Below are positions 48,101-56,880 of a stretch of 64,000 bases of DNA, piece after piece. This stretch comes from Histomonas meleagridis. Taxonomy: Eukaryota; Parabasalia; Tritrichomonadida; Dientamoebidae. A program made the translations under genes and the position numbers. The stretch's first letter is position 1. The number at the start of each line of letters is the position of its first letter. A model generated the notes under the pieces. That model had not been told where the DNA came from and did not search any database. It was given only the letters and a program-made list of their open reading frames with translations. The stretch covers positions 1,843,501 to 1,907,500 of the forward strand of contig WSYJ01000186.1 in the NCBI GenBank assembly GCA_020186115.1, given 5' to 3'.

Positions 48101-51100
48101 TTACATATGAATCAATATGTAATTATTAAAAGTATTCAATCGAAAGATAAATATTTACTATTAACAGTTAAATCATTAGAAAATGATGAAAATGATTTCG
48201 TTATTGATTCACGTTATGTAGATATAATTCCATGTCAAATTACAAATATCATTAAAAACATAATAAAACATCAATTTTATGCAATGAATACAGTACAATA
48301 TATGAATGAATTAAAAGTTAAATTAATGTATATAACAAAATCATTTTGTATTAAGTTATCACGATTTTTATTCTTAATATTTTTAGATTATTCACGATTT
48401 AATAATACTATTCATGAATTTTTACAAAAAGATAATATTTCCAATTTAATGTCATCATCAATTAATGAAGTATGTAAATTTAAACATCAAATTTCAACAA
48501 CTACAAAATGGGAACATATTAATAATGTTGATTTTATATTTAAAGAGAACTCTGTTAATTATAAATATCCTGGTGATCCACATGCATTTTCACGTTTTAT
48601 ATTTATGTTTTTAAATAGTAACTTTGAATCGATACAATATTTCATAATGAACATCATACAAAATTGTATAAATAATTTATTAAAAGAGAAAAATGTTAAT
48701 TCGGAAAATTTGTTTAATTATATTCGAAATGAATATATATTTGAGTCTTGGAAACCTCAACCTTCAACTTCTATCTCTACAGAGATTATATTTCCTAATT
48801 CGACATATGGATTTATACCAATATTACATCCATTACATAATATCTCTAAGAAATTAATAATTAATGATAATATTATTGAAGATTCATTATCTTATTGTTA
48901 TTTAATATTATCACAAAAATGTAAAATCGAATTAAATACTTCTTCTGATAATAAAAGAAATGGAATATATTTAGGTATATTACCTATTAATAAATATTTA
49001 CAAGAAAATTTGAAATCGACTTCATTAGGTTATATACATGTTTTATTAACTATATTTTCGATGATATTTTCATCAAAAATTCATTTCCAAGAAACAGATA
49101 ATTTCCTTAAACAAAACGTAATACCTTCAATAACTACATTAATGAATACTAATAATTTGTTTGTAAATGTTTTCGCTTTCGAATTAATAACACCAATTTT
49201 AACATCATTAAATTGGGAATCAAATGAATTAACTAAAGAAGTACGAAATGCATTTGAAGAATTTTGTAAAATGTTTAATACATCTATAAATGAATGGAAA
49301 CCTTTAACATTATATTCACAAAAAGCGTTAATTATAACTACATTTATTAAATTAATTTTAATTGATTCTTATACTTCATTGATTAATACCAATTCTTCAA
49401 TAAAAGAAAAAGAAGATTTATTTGATCATTATATGTCAAATATACCAAATGATGAATCATCAATTTTCGAACAAATGCAAAACACTGTTTCATATTTTTC
49501 AGCATTAGGTTTTGACAAACCAATTTCGATACGTTTTCCTTATTATTTATTTGTTGATTCTTGGTGTGAATCAATACCATATCAAAAAGACTTCGAAATA
49601 TCACAAGAAGAAGAACCTGTTTGTACACGATTAGAATTTAATGAGATGAAAAGTTGTACAATTGAAATCAATGACATACCAAAGAATTCATATTTATTAA
49701 TAACTAATTCTGAGAATGAAATCATTAACAAATTAGAAAAATCACAAACTATTAATATTAAGTCACCAATAAATGTCTTATTATATAATAAAGAAGATGA
49801 AAAACCAATGAAAAACATAAATTATGTTATATCAATCACTGGTTATCCTAATTCGATTGAATCGAAACGTTCTATTTTCTCAACTAATTATAACTTATTT
49901 ATGAAACATATGAACTATATGAAGAACAATTGGAAAGTTGAATATGATGAAACTATATCAAAAGCAATTAAAAACATTCCAAACTTAGCGCAAATACATC
50001 CATTAACATTAAACGACACATTTTTCCAAACGGAAACAATATTAAGTCAAATTCCAATTCCAATAATATATTCACGTATTCAAATCATTAATAATTATTC
50101 GAAACTTTTATCGAACATTACTAAAGTCATTAAACTTAATGATAAAAGCACAATATTATCACTATTATTCCATTCGACTACATCAGCGATCTCAACTGAA
50201 TATAAACTTAAATCAGTCGAATCAATTGTCTTAAATAATACACCTGATAATAGTACTGGAAGATTAAACCTTAACTTTAATCGCTTCAAAAAATCTTTGT
50301 TACAATCAAAGCCAAATGATTTAGCAGGACAATCAATACTTTCGCAATTCGTCGAACAAGTTCAAATGAAAGAATTATATCGAATGAAACGTCGTGCTGT
50401 TCCATGGCATGTTAATCTAATTGGAGAAGGTTCGACTGATGCTGGTGGCCCAGGCAGAGATTTGTTCACTGAAGTTTGTATGGAGATAATGCATCCAATG
50501 AATAACTTGTTCATTAAAAGTCCAAACATGAGAATGAACCAACAAAACCTTGATCAAGAACTTCTTATACCGAATCCAAAGCCATTAACTGATTACACCA
50601 AAAAGTTGTTTTATTATTCCGGTGTTTTAATGGCTGTTTGTTACGTGTCGAAATTACCTGAGCCATTCCAATTAGCAAAACTCGTTTGGAAATATATAAT
50701 TAAATCGAAATTCGTGATCGAAGATATTTATGAAATCGATTTCGAGTTTAAACAAATGATAAATTCATTGGAGAAAATAGAAAACGAAGATATAAATCAA
50801 CAACAATTCCAAAGCTTGTTTTCTTATAATTTCCAAATTCAAAACTCAATTGGCGAAATGGTGGACTTGATACCGAACGGTGAAAACATTATGGTGACAT
50901 TGGATAATAGAATCGATTTCATTCAAAGATGTAAAAAGTTTAGATTAAACGAATTTAACCAGCAATTGAATGCTTTACGCAGCGGATTCGAGCTGATCTT
51001 TAATGAAGACGCTTTGTCAATTTTGTCTCCATGGGAACTCGAAATGTTGATTTGTGGTGATAAACAGTTCCCAATAGAGCAATTAAAGAAGAATTGTAAG

Positions 51101-51442
51101 TATCCAAAAGATTGTCAACACTCAAATATGTTATGGAACGTTTTAGAGGGATTTACACCCAAAGAAAGAATGTTGTTCGTTAAGTTCGGTTGTGGTAGAA
51201 TGGGTTTGCCACCACCAGGAATGGAATGGAGTGAAAAATTGGTGATCAAATTTGAAAATTCTTCATTACAAGACCCATTGAAACCTTTGCCAACGTCGGC
51301 GACGTGTAGCTCTACAATTAATATACCTAAATATGAAACAGAAGAATGGATGGCTAAGAAATTAAGAACAGCTATAACATTCGGAGCCGATATTGATAGA
51401 GATCACACAGCAAACATCAGCGAAGTCGAACAATTCACTTAA
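42134..51442 (+). CDS. Giant SPRY/HECT E3 ubiquitin ligase
   Basis: 3102 aa in one uninterrupted frame. It starts MGIIHSTTK, a possible N-myristoylation signal. A strand-rich domain near residues 824-924 (VTFENASIIKLDFDPRC ... LKFHFRSDGSVNYWGYKI) resembles CUB/ZZEF1-type modules found in large HECT ligases. A SPRY domain lies near 1749-1868 (FYYEIQI, DFILGFID, NDIIGCGYN). The C-terminal HECT domain (about 2745-3072) has AGGPGRDLFTEV, YSGVLMAVC, SPWELEMLICG, LWNVLEGFTPKERMLFVKF and LPTSATCSSTINIPKY with the catalytic cysteine at about C3058. It would attach ubiquitin to unknown substrates. The middle is extremely Asn/Ile/Lys-rich and AT-rich, while the HECT end has higher GC, suggesting different selective pressure. 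Confidence 0.9.
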   Translation: MGIIHSTTKSFKDGELTPKDVFSRQIVDHIKAELTHQFALKDDITPIDNIDLSTILQNLINQQKYGEFQLPDDFETNFFRIIKQDLEANYGQGKIFPAAFTILHEIISNCLNNEKIIHNNNNEFMKTKYSSLFETKVTSTNYLENFISITFDMCLDNIESIDEQQIENSFQVLNEIFLKQQPYSLTSVSSPIMKSITNFTNQVSKIKKFQIPQIQNQIISLLSSIGIVQNNITGPISSLIFMLTLSKESPINVNFSLDSIFGNIPLPENKFKFEINESYGEIVDFSISQTYSLCLFKDIGIIKFIVPETITIKVPIENDSKIIEVDSKIYIFSCKLNSLTILNNKENNDIIETLELNKIIDIKYQIVHLGIINENIGIIQDYLNKFVILIYDINNKNIINKYEINYVKKPKFIFININTINILNENCFIDIYKIENNTLTLQNFKPFFSYPIIKEHPTIVYNNKIITVIQENTNLYFIKYPLNNKSILQMKNDTLFISDLILPLNNENNLLNSISLATNCIQKYINYQSQILFKKPKFVANHHISFFVTNDNNLILLGISLISQVLMNDFITINMKSVIITIGLKLISLNLFIYFQKFYKDMESFDDEDKKLFNSIIDIMNKCIKCECFKSTSIIFESIILLIHFSFQYLFYPNYQNIKIFFDQFYDDEIIKNYLLENIGIISKSPTILYIFDQKLYNELLLNFNDEEIQNLFLSSLNHLNQQLNFYTANKIKDNEENLIPFFDVLFQFITKIFDNNELISPLIQTLAFRLTIIDSFPYISTIIVEKSIPIFSKSFDKYFNTELINNDRLFIEHKKEPISFIQHVKIIESPHNYEDDSNIDEYVTFENASIIKLDFDPRCRTEVGSDYLCIYDMCDEGKELYKLSGSEGWPTSVILNTNSLKFHFRSDGSVNYWGYKITCTSTEIKIMNTFNPDPLLFFINFYCYIIGNLTLNGLKSIPMSKNEKQYKLLIQNDLLQGVNKIIIPKNGNYFKDDTENNDKPLHKGISRGISFDITQNENNFSNEFKKGFINDLISNDDGNNKTPAKNFINFMYKNVKSSIKTKNKEFLEIEKYAIAALLKQLGLINNAISFSLSLLPNQNDSNINIPPNLRTAWKAIYKIRTELISSHQKSKMLNGPPKTLQEDFNLFLKETKSKSIILLYIDPLLKKRLNNQNNLLDTETIEKTIKDYLSFILSDLPMENIGKMIEKQDKRIEIRLKSLNSLYEFIQLNNSCISSKLSFIEPLSSCLNLISNISDIKNANNESIQKLKLEFSNIYNYFINEICKNDISEIQRLCYLRFISFPLKSMLQIENINNYFQLLSKFWVNCLNNSFESYISYSITWKLISFWTLTYHTKEIYNFLLNHAKNSLNETSQYNSILLLTLLLQSNDEIYYNLNDIFECFNQNSYKITIGVISWFSQYLTIKGNENMEFNFNDKIYDLNSFLYLLLNDLGKTICGQKSVLIKNYKLINIHQHIGEEIISSFRLMIRSYSKIKDYIINIFHEILEKFDLKNSIYEIISVFSILGKEIISYHENGYLIKYNKSTYEINKINTYDNNNNLILISNSGSNEFIDLTLNNLYSPSCRYKNSPLDFVLTKIEIENLIKLNVKSNKIISKNKFTKIENYILISTYYGFLTNILQNEQNMKMLNQNSNILDFLSLVTMKISSKKNYTIGNLTNELSQYICQITSNETTNLRNINYLYSLASNDFTPSIFLPITYGNIDINNYIIQSENDLSSIFIGDKFIPSKNLFYYEIQINDSNNFDDFILGFIDKRSSTKGLYVFGIDFNNMNIMSPFLSQKIKNDIRIEKNDIIGCGYNSKYIFYYLNGKKLPFIIPCLRIDDYCPILITRSSFNIKFNFGNEQFKMNFSECTDFDIKPFCFEEIQVPILKEESKISNSNLLDSNDYDNIINEQLSNYNLPKQNILNYNKYYSTKSQQSPISDKIIYTFQTTKPIFNDIYYIGQIVHISRRELTKSYSNYVEYSLPEMDSLLHMNQYVIIKSIQSKDKYLLLTVKSLENDENDFVIDSRYVDIIPCQITNIIKNIIKHQFYAMNTVQYMNELKVKLMYITKSFCIKLSRFLFLIFLDYSRFNNTIHEFLQKDNISNLMSSSINEVCKFKHQISTTTKWEHINNVDFIFKENSVNYKYPGDPHAFSRFIFMFLNSNFESIQYFIMNIIQNCINNLLKEKNVNSENLFNYIRNEYIFESWKPQPSTSISTEIIFPNSTYGFIPILHPLHNISKKLIINDNIIEDSLSYCYLILSQKCKIELNTSSDNKRNGIYLGILPINKYLQENLKSTSLGYIHVLLTIFSMIFSSKIHFQETDNFLKQNVIPSITTLMNTNNLFVNVFAFELITPILTSLNWESNELTKEVRNAFEEFCKMFNTSINEWKPLTLYSQKALIITTFIKLILIDSYTSLINTNSSIKEKEDLFDHYMSNIPNDESSIFEQMQNTVSYFSALGFDKPISIRFPYYLFVDSWCESIPYQKDFEISQEEEPVCTRLEFNEMKSCTIEINDIPKNSYLLITNSENEIINKLEKSQTINIKSPINVLLYNKEDEKPMKNINYVISITGYPNSIESKRSIFSTNYNLFMKHMNYMKNNWKVEYDETISKAIKNIPNLAQIHPLTLNDTFFQTETILSQIPIPIIYSRIQIINNYSKLLSNITKVIKLNDKSTILSLLFHSTTSAISTEYKLKSVESIVLNNTPDNSTGRLNLNFNRFKKSLLQSKPNDLAGQSILSQFVEQVQMKELYRMKRRAVPWHVNLIGEGSTDAGGPGRDLFTEVCMEIMHPMNNLFIKSPNMRMNQQNLDQELLIPNPKPLTDYTKKLFYYSGVLMAVCYVSKLPEPFQLAKLVWKYIIKSKFVIEDIYEIDFEFKQMINSLEKIENEDINQQQFQSLFSYNFQIQNSIGEMVDLIPNGENIMVTLDNRIDFIQRCKKFRLNEFNQQLNALRSGFELIFNEDALSILSPWELEMLICGDKQFPIEQLKKNCKYPKDCQHSNMLWNVLEGFTPKERMLFVKFGCGRMGLPPPGMEWSEKLVIKFENSSLQDPLKPLPTSATCSSTINIPKYETEEWMAKKLRTAITFGADIDRDHTANISEVEQFT

Positions 51443-51496
51443 AGAAAATAAAAATTATTAAATTTTTTTTTATAATTTACATAAAAATAATTTGAA

Positions 51497-52087
51497 TTAC
51501 TCCTTAAGCAGGTAGATGAGTTGTGAGTACTTAGGATTGAGCCCAAAAACAATGTTAATTATCTGATCTGTCCATACATTTCGATCAATCTTTCGTCGTA
51601 AACATTCAATCACTTCTTCAGGTGTTGGATCTCTAAGCTTATAAAGAATAAGAATTTCTTTTGGTATTGCAAGGTTTGCTGTTGATGGGTGAATTTTTTG
51701 AATCGAATAGATATCATTCTTGAAATCCTTGTTGTTGTGTAATGGAGCAGAAACGTACAGAATGTTGAGGATCGTTTGTAATTCGGATGGTAAAGCATCC
51801 TTTTTGCAAATTATTTCTCGGTTTGATATCACTTCCTTTGTATATTTTTCAAGCATTTCAGCTCCATCAATAGAAATATCATATTGTGTGTATTGCTCGA
51901 TAAGTTTAGGAATATCTTCAATTTCCCCTGTTTTAATATGAGTAAGAGCATTTCGAAATGTTGCATCGCGACCGAGTATTTTTTGTTTCTTCCAATGGAA
52001 AAATGTAGCCCAATGTATTTTCATTTTAGTTTCAATCTTTGATGGATTGATGCTTGAGAAAAAATTCATATATGTGAAGTAATCCAA
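51497..52087 (-). CDS. Hypothetical protein, 196 aa
   Basis: No recognised family. Mixed helical protein; an internal methionine (MKIHWATFFHWKKQKILG, residue 22) may be the true start. Repeated helices (TFRNALTHIKTGEIEDIPKL, PSELQTILNILYVSAPL, PTPEEVIECLRRKIDRNVW) suggest a small all-alpha domain. The stop is 55 bp from that of the HECT gene (convergent). Codon use and an intact long frame support a real gene. Confidence 0.65.
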   Translation of the reverse strand: MDYFTYMNFFSSINPSKIETKMKIHWATFFHWKKQKILGRDATFRNALTHIKTGEIEDIPKLIEQYTQYDISIDGAEMLEKYTKEVISNREIICKKDALPSELQTILNILYVSAPLHNNKDFKNDIYSIQKIHPSTANLAIPKEILILYKLRDPTPEEVIECLRRKIDRNVWTDQIINIVFGLNPKYSQLIYLLKE

Positions 52088-52186
52088 ATTTTATCAGAAG
52101 AAATGATAAAATAAATTTTTTAACTGGAAATTTAAATTGAAAATTTGTCAAAACATTTTTATTGGCAAAATTTCTAGTTTTGTTGA

Positions 52187-52201
52187 CCGTTACAATAACG
52201 G
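52187..52201 (+). promoter_or_regulatory. Paired Myb-type boxes upstream of 52231 gene
   Basis: CCGTTA and TAACGG, inverted relative to each other, lie 30-44 bp before the ATG; TTAACGTTCACC follows just upstream of the start with an Inr-like TCAC. This is the densest such cluster close to a start codon in the window. Confidence 0.45.
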
Positions 52202-52230
52202 ACGTTTATTAATTTTAACGTTCACCAAAA

Positions 52231-52503
52231 ATGGAAAGGGATTCTTCCTCAACACCATTTGCTCCACGTAAAACATTAAAGTCACGATCATCGCGATATC
52301 CTGCACGTAGTGCCATTTTTAAAGCAAATGAAGGTCAACTTAATCTCCAATATTTTTCACAACTTCTTGATGTTGATACAATTTGTAGTAATGCACTTCG
52401 GACACTTCGTATGGATGAAGAACCCAATCAAAAATTTGTAGAATCGCTTCAAAACGATGAATGGAAATACAAATACGACTTTCCTATTATTACTAAATAT
52501 TAA
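52231..52503 (+). CDS. Small conserved-looking hypothetical protein, 90 aa
   Basis: A 90-residue protein with a Ser/Arg-rich N-terminus (TPFAPRKTLKSRSSRYPARS) and a helical second half (NLQYFSQLLDVDTICSNALR). No family recognised. Reality is supported by a compact promoter immediately upstream (paired TAACGG boxes and an Inr-like TCAC), a good codon pattern, and a gene-sized gap between its neighbours. It converges with the Erb1 gene with only 20 bp between the stops. Confidence 0.6.
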   Translation: MERDSSSTPFAPRKTLKSRSSRYPARSAIFKANEGQLNLQYFSQLLDVDTICSNALRTLRMDEEPNQKFVESLQNDEWKYKYDFPIITKY

Positions 52504-52523
52504 TATATTTTTTTTATTTATTT

Positions 52524-54275
52524 TTAAGTCCAAAGTCTAATTGTATGATCAGCGCCAGCAGAGATTAGCCATGGCTGTGTCCTATGCCATACTAACGCCA
52601 GCACACCTAACACTCCGTTTTTGTTATGTCCTTGTAACTCCTTAACGGGCACAATTAACGGGTTCGTTATCAAATCGTCGTAAACCTGTGAATGGAACAC
52701 ATAAATTTTTGTATCGTCTGAGCAAGTTGCGAATAATGGAAATCGTTTGTGGAACATTACATCTCTTACAGCAGCAGTATGAGTTCTTAGTGTCTTAAAT
52801 GGATCAGCAGACAATTCAGTATCGAACCACATACTTTTGCCATCGAAAGCTCCAGCTAAAATATGATCGCCACGAGGATGGATATCAACAGATGAAACCC
52901 ATTGCACGTGCGGACGTAATGTTAACCTTTTAACCTTTTCGATTAGATCGAACACGAGTATATGATGTTGCGTAGCAACAATGAAGTATGGCTTGTTCGG
53001 ATGGAACTTGACGGTTTGGATATATGACTTTGCGGATGTGATTGGCGTTCTGTAGTCCCACGAAGTTGTGTTGTATATGAAAACATGACGCGACTGACCG
53101 AGCACCGCAAAGAATGTTCCTGTTGGACTAAAAACGCATTCTCTCATTGAGACAATATGTGGGTGTGAAATTTGTGCTATGTTTTCTTCAACATATTTAA
53201 TGGTTTCGCTTTCTTCTGGTAAATCGCAGTCATCTCTAAGTCGAATGAGATATACATATTTGCCACAGCATGCGCCAATGAGTGACTTGTCTTGCGTTGG
53301 ATAAAATGCAACACTGCAAACGGCTGAATCGTTACAATATTGTCCAAGATTAATGGTGCGAAGACAAAATCCGGTTTGCGTTTCCCAAATCTTAAGTTCG
53401 CCATCACTACTTCCGCTAACTAAAAGAGATCCAGAATGTGATATATCAACAGAACGGACACGTGCTGTGTGTCCAACAAAACGAACGCTTTCTGTGGTCG
53501 GAAATGGTTTCAGTTGTTCTGCATCTGGAAGCTCAGGAAGGAGTTCTGCTGATGAATCGGGTAAGCGAGCACGTAATTCACGAGGACGAAGATAGAGATC
53601 ACAACACCTGTCGTACCTTTCTCTGACTGCTTTGTCATATCCAGGAACTTCAATGAGTTTTGCACCGCCATTTGGATTATATGAATCATCGTTAAGTGGT
53701 GGTGCAATTTTGGGAGCAGGACGGCCTCGTCGTTTTTGTGGCTTGGAATAGAAGTCTTCTGACCATATGTCAATGGGTTCGTCTTCTTTCTCTTCTTCTT
53801 GTTCCCTGAGCTCGTTAGCTCTAATAGCAGCAACAAATTTGTTCACACGGTATATTGTTTGCTTTGATGGACGGAATTTACCTTTGGATGATATGAAGTT
53901 TGAAAGTGGATGAATTTTATCTTCATATTCTTTTTCATGATAATCTTGATAAAGCTGATAATCACGGAGAGCAACGCGTCCAGTACGAATTCTTTGAATT
54001 AAATCTAAATCTTCAGCTGAAATCTTCTTGAATTCACCATTTAATTGATCATAAATTCTACGCCACCACTCTGGATCTGTTGATCGTCTGATGATTTCAT
54101 CAATTGCATCTGGTCTTTCTTTGGGTATGACTTTATCTCCAGTTGCAGTATAACCTATATGCTGAAATTCATCATACCATTCCATTGGTATATCACCAAC
54201 AATGTTAACGGGAACATCGTCATCTGTATCTGAACTTTCGTCGTTTTGCTCTGGGAATAAATCTTCTTTCTCCAT
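52524..54275 (-). CDS. BOP1: Ribosome biogenesis protein Erb1/BOP1
   Basis: 583 aa. The N-terminal BOP1NT domain is clear: EWYDEFQHIGYTATGDKV, DPEWWRRIYDQLNGEFKKIS, DLDLIQRIRTGR, IHPLSNFISSKGKFRPSKQ and RERYDRCCDLYLRPRELR. From about residue 265 a seven-bladed WD40 propeller follows (FVGHTARVRSVDISHSGSLL, SGSSDGELKIWE, and the last blade ISAGADHTIRLWT at the C-terminus). Erb1/BOP1 is part of the PeBoW complex (with Nop7/PES1 and Ytm1/WDR12), needed for 27S pre-rRNA processing and 60S assembly in the nucleolus. The acidic stretch near residue 10-20 and the EEEKEDE segment are usual for the family. Confidence 0.92.
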   Translation of the reverse strand: MEKEDLFPEQNDESSDTDDDVPVNIVGDIPMEWYDEFQHIGYTATGDKVIPKERPDAIDEIIRRSTDPEWWRRIYDQLNGEFKKISAEDLDLIQRIRTGRVALRDYQLYQDYHEKEYEDKIHPLSNFISSKGKFRPSKQTIYRVNKFVAAIRANELREQEEEKEDEPIDIWSEDFYSKPQKRRGRPAPKIAPPLNDDSYNPNGGAKLIEVPGYDKAVRERYDRCCDLYLRPRELRARLPDSSAELLPELPDAEQLKPFPTTESVRFVGHTARVRSVDISHSGSLLVSGSSDGELKIWETQTGFCLRTINLGQYCNDSAVCSVAFYPTQDKSLIGACCGKYVYLIRLRDDCDLPEESETIKYVEENIAQISHPHIVSMRECVFSPTGTFFAVLGQSRHVFIYNTTSWDYRTPITSAKSYIQTVKFHPNKPYFIVATQHHILVFDLIEKVKRLTLRPHVQWVSSVDIHPRGDHILAGAFDGKSMWFDTELSADPFKTLRTHTAAVRDVMFHKRFPLFATCSDDTKIYVFHSQVYDDLITNPLIVPVKELQGHNKNGVLGVLALVWHRTQPWLISAGADHTIRLWT

Positions 54276-54916
54276 TAACTGTCACTTTTACACGACCACG
54301 AAAATGAAAAACGTTTAATTGTTATTCAAATTATGACCAAATAGCAATTTAAATTTTGAAATTTTGAATACAAATGAAACGTTAGTACTTAACTAAATTT
54401 TTAGCATCGATTTTTTTTAGTAAAAGACATTGCAAATCCAAAATTATATCCTCATTAAAATCAATCAGTGCAATATTGGGAAAGTTTCATATTCTTGAAC
54501 CATTTATGCTCGAATTCAACTGGAAATGAATATGATTCATCACAAACAATTTCGGGAGTCCAATACAATGGACATCCGAGCTATTGGTGAATAGGTTTAT
54601 TGCCTTCTTGAGCAGCAATTGAATAAATGGATATAATTCATGAATTTTTACAACCTTCAGATTTAAATATGTACAAGAAACCAATTTTAATGTGTAAATA
54701 TATTTTTAAATATCGATTAACATTACCACACTCATTGTTTTCAAAGCTTAGTAAGGGAAAAAACGTTTGATACCCCGAATGAAATTCATGGATCACTATT
54801 CATATAACCGCCGAGAACGTTTGTGACCTTTATTAAAATAACCGCCTTTACGATCAGTTTTTCCAAGCGGACGTTTAAATGCAGGATCGAAAGAGCAAGA
54901 AAGATTTCAAAAGGGA
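54276..54916. other. Intergenic with clustered promoter boxes
   Basis: 641 bp between divergent genes. The right part (54755-54890) is richer in G+C and holds repeated ATAACCGCC and AACGTTTG strings. A 65-codon minus-strand open frame (54487-54684) is not accepted. Confidence 0.5.
54805..54844 (+). promoter_or_regulatory. Duplicated ATAACCGCC boxes
   Basis: Two copies of ATAACCGCC (TAACCG at 54805 and 54839) with AACGTTTG copies on either side, 70-110 bp upstream of the ATG at 54917. Same core as the other Myb-type boxes in the window. Confidence 0.4.
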
Positions 54917-55360
54917 ATGAAAAATACTCACCAACGAAAAAACAGCGAACCTTCCCCTAGCCAAGAAGATAGCTATTCCACGAGTTATGAGAATGAAAGT
55001 AAATCAAATCAAAATACACATATAAAACAAGAAACTACCAAAACAAAAAAGGAAGAAACAAACTCAGAAAAAAACAAGGAAAATGAAAATTTTGAGAATC
55101 ATCAAATTACTCTTTCACTTTCTGGTTCGAAACTCGTTTTCTTAAATGGAAGATGGATTGATCTTACTGATAGCAACGAAGTTAGTAATATGGTTCATCC
55201 GCTTATTGTACAAAATAATAATTTGAAAAAAAAATATGAGCTTCTATTAGGTGCACTTGCAGAGTCAAACTTTGAAATTGAACAGAATCAAAAAGAGCTT
55301 GAAAGCGTTGAAACTGTTATATCGCAACTCAAAGAAATACTTGCAAGTATTGAGTCATAA
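54917..55360 (+). CDS. Hypothetical coiled-coil protein, 147 aa
   Basis: The first about 65 residues are polar, low in complexity and rich in Ser, Glu, Lys and Asn (NSEPSPSQEDSYSTSYE), probably disordered. A short ordered core follows (ITLSLSGSKLVFLNGRWIDL). Residues about 95-145 form a coiled coil (NNLKKKYELLLGALAESN, EIEQNQKELESVETVISQLK). No family recognised. It could be a small adaptor or basal-body component, without evidence. The duplicated promoter boxes upstream support transcription. Confidence 0.65.
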   Translation: MKNTHQRKNSEPSPSQEDSYSTSYENESKSNQNTHIKQETTKTKKEETNSEKNKENENFENHQITLSLSGSKLVFLNGRWIDLTDSNEVSNMVHPLIVQNNNLKKKYELLLGALAESNFEIEQNQKELESVETVISQLKEILASIES

Positions 55361-55651
55361 TTATTTTACAGATTATATTAAATAAATCAGTCTTGTTCAC
55401 AACTGTTGATCAGCGCATATCCATGTGCGAAAAAAATGTAAATAAATGAAACTCAAATCAAGATTTTAATATGTGAAACAAGGGAAATGTTATATGAAAT
55501 GTTTACCAAGTTTCTTTTAACAACCCCAAATTCAGTCAAAAAGTGAAAATGATATCCAAGAAACCAACACAAAATCAAACAAGCATTGTCAATAGTATTG
55601 ATAAAAGGTTAGTATTGATTGACTATCTTTGTTCGAATTGAGTTAGTTTAA

Positions 55652-56692
55652 ATGGATACCCTCAATTATAACATCAGATACGGATTTATTGATGGCCTTG
55701 TCCGTGCTTACTTTACTGGTTTCTTAACAGATAATGACTACATGCAACTTAAACAAAGTGAAACTCTTGATGATCTTCGTCTTCATTTAGGAAACTGTGG
55801 ATTCCAAGAATATTTCCAAAACGACACAGGTTCTGCTACACCGCAAATCATATATGAACGTTGTATGCAACGTATGGTTCAACGTTTTAATGATATTGAA
55901 TGTCAAGCAGAAAGTGATCTCAAGACCTTTTTCCAATGGATTCGTATTCCCTTTATGATTGACAACGTAGTTTTACTTATTTCTGGTGTCATACGTAATC
56001 GTGATGTTTCTGATCTTGTTGAACGATGTCATCCACTTGGTATGTTTGATGGTATCAAAAGTCTTTCCGTTGCCGCCAATGCCGAAGAACTTTATCAAAC
56101 AGTTCTAATTGACACACCACTTGGACCATTATTCCAAAAATGTTTATCTAAGACAACACTCAACGAACAAAACATCGAAATCATTCGTCTCATGTTATAC
56201 CGCGAATACTTCGATGGGTTTTACAAGTTCTGCGAAGGCTTAGGTAACGAAACCGCAAACATTATGCTTGAAATCCTAAAATTCGAAGCTGATCGCCGCG
56301 CAATTATTATCACACTTAACTCATTAAAGACGTCACTGATGTTTGATGATAGAGAAGCACTTTATCCACGAATCGGACAATTGTATCCGGAAGCTACACA
56401 TTTGTTGGTACGTGCACAAACTGAAGCCGACGTCGCTCGAATCCTCGATAGCTATGAAGTATATCGCGGTCTGTGGGGCGCTGTGTCGCAAACAAAGTCA
56501 ATTGAAGATGTTTTTTATGAACGAATGGCAGAAATGAATGTGGATGCATTTAACATATTCTTCCAATTCGGCGTATTTTATGCTTGGGTACACTTGATGG
56601 ACCAAGAAGTAAGAAATATACAATGGATATCAGAATGTATCCACCAAAATAAGAGAGAAAAAGCTGACAGTTACATTCGTATTAGAAAGTGA
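55652..56692 (+). CDS. VMA6: V-type ATPase V0 subunit d
   Basis: 346 aa, normal for subunit d (Vma6/ATP6V0D). The sequence follows the family from the start: FNxxYGFIDGLVRAYxxGFLT-like N-terminus (NIRYGFIDGLVRAYFTGFL), YMQLKQSETLDDLRLHL, then DIECQAE, the helical repeats (FFQWIRIPFMIDNVVLLISG), ADRRAIIITLNS and the C-terminal FFQFGVFYAWVHLMDQEVRNIQWISECI. Subunit d is a peripheral stalk-linking subunit of the proton-pumping vacuolar ATPase on endolysosomal membranes. No anomalies seen. Confidence 0.93.
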   Translation: MDTLNYNIRYGFIDGLVRAYFTGFLTDNDYMQLKQSETLDDLRLHLGNCGFQEYFQNDTGSATPQIIYERCMQRMVQRFNDIECQAESDLKTFFQWIRIPFMIDNVVLLISGVIRNRDVSDLVERCHPLGMFDGIKSLSVAANAEELYQTVLIDTPLGPLFQKCLSKTTLNEQNIEIIRLMLYREYFDGFYKFCEGLGNETANIMLEILKFEADRRAIIITLNSLKTSLMFDDREALYPRIGQLYPEATHLLVRAQTEADVARILDSYEVYRGLWGAVSQTKSIEDVFYERMAEMNVDAFNIFFQFGVFYAWVHLMDQEVRNIQWISECIHQNKREKADSYIRIRK

Positions 56693-56880
56693 TCCAATAA
56701 ACCATTCAAAATCATCCACTTTTTGTGCGTATCGAAGGGGTGTCCCAATGTTGTCGATAATTGAAAAAGTAAAAAATTTATTCAAAATTTTATATGAGAT
56801 CAGTGAAAATACAATTGAAATAATTGTGTCAATAATTGAGAGAGCTCGTTCGGTTGGTCCAATAATTTCTGTATTGCAAT

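Noticed and set aside
54487-54684. 65-codon minus-strand open frame
   Set aside because: No promoter, no motif, interrupted composition; likely chance.
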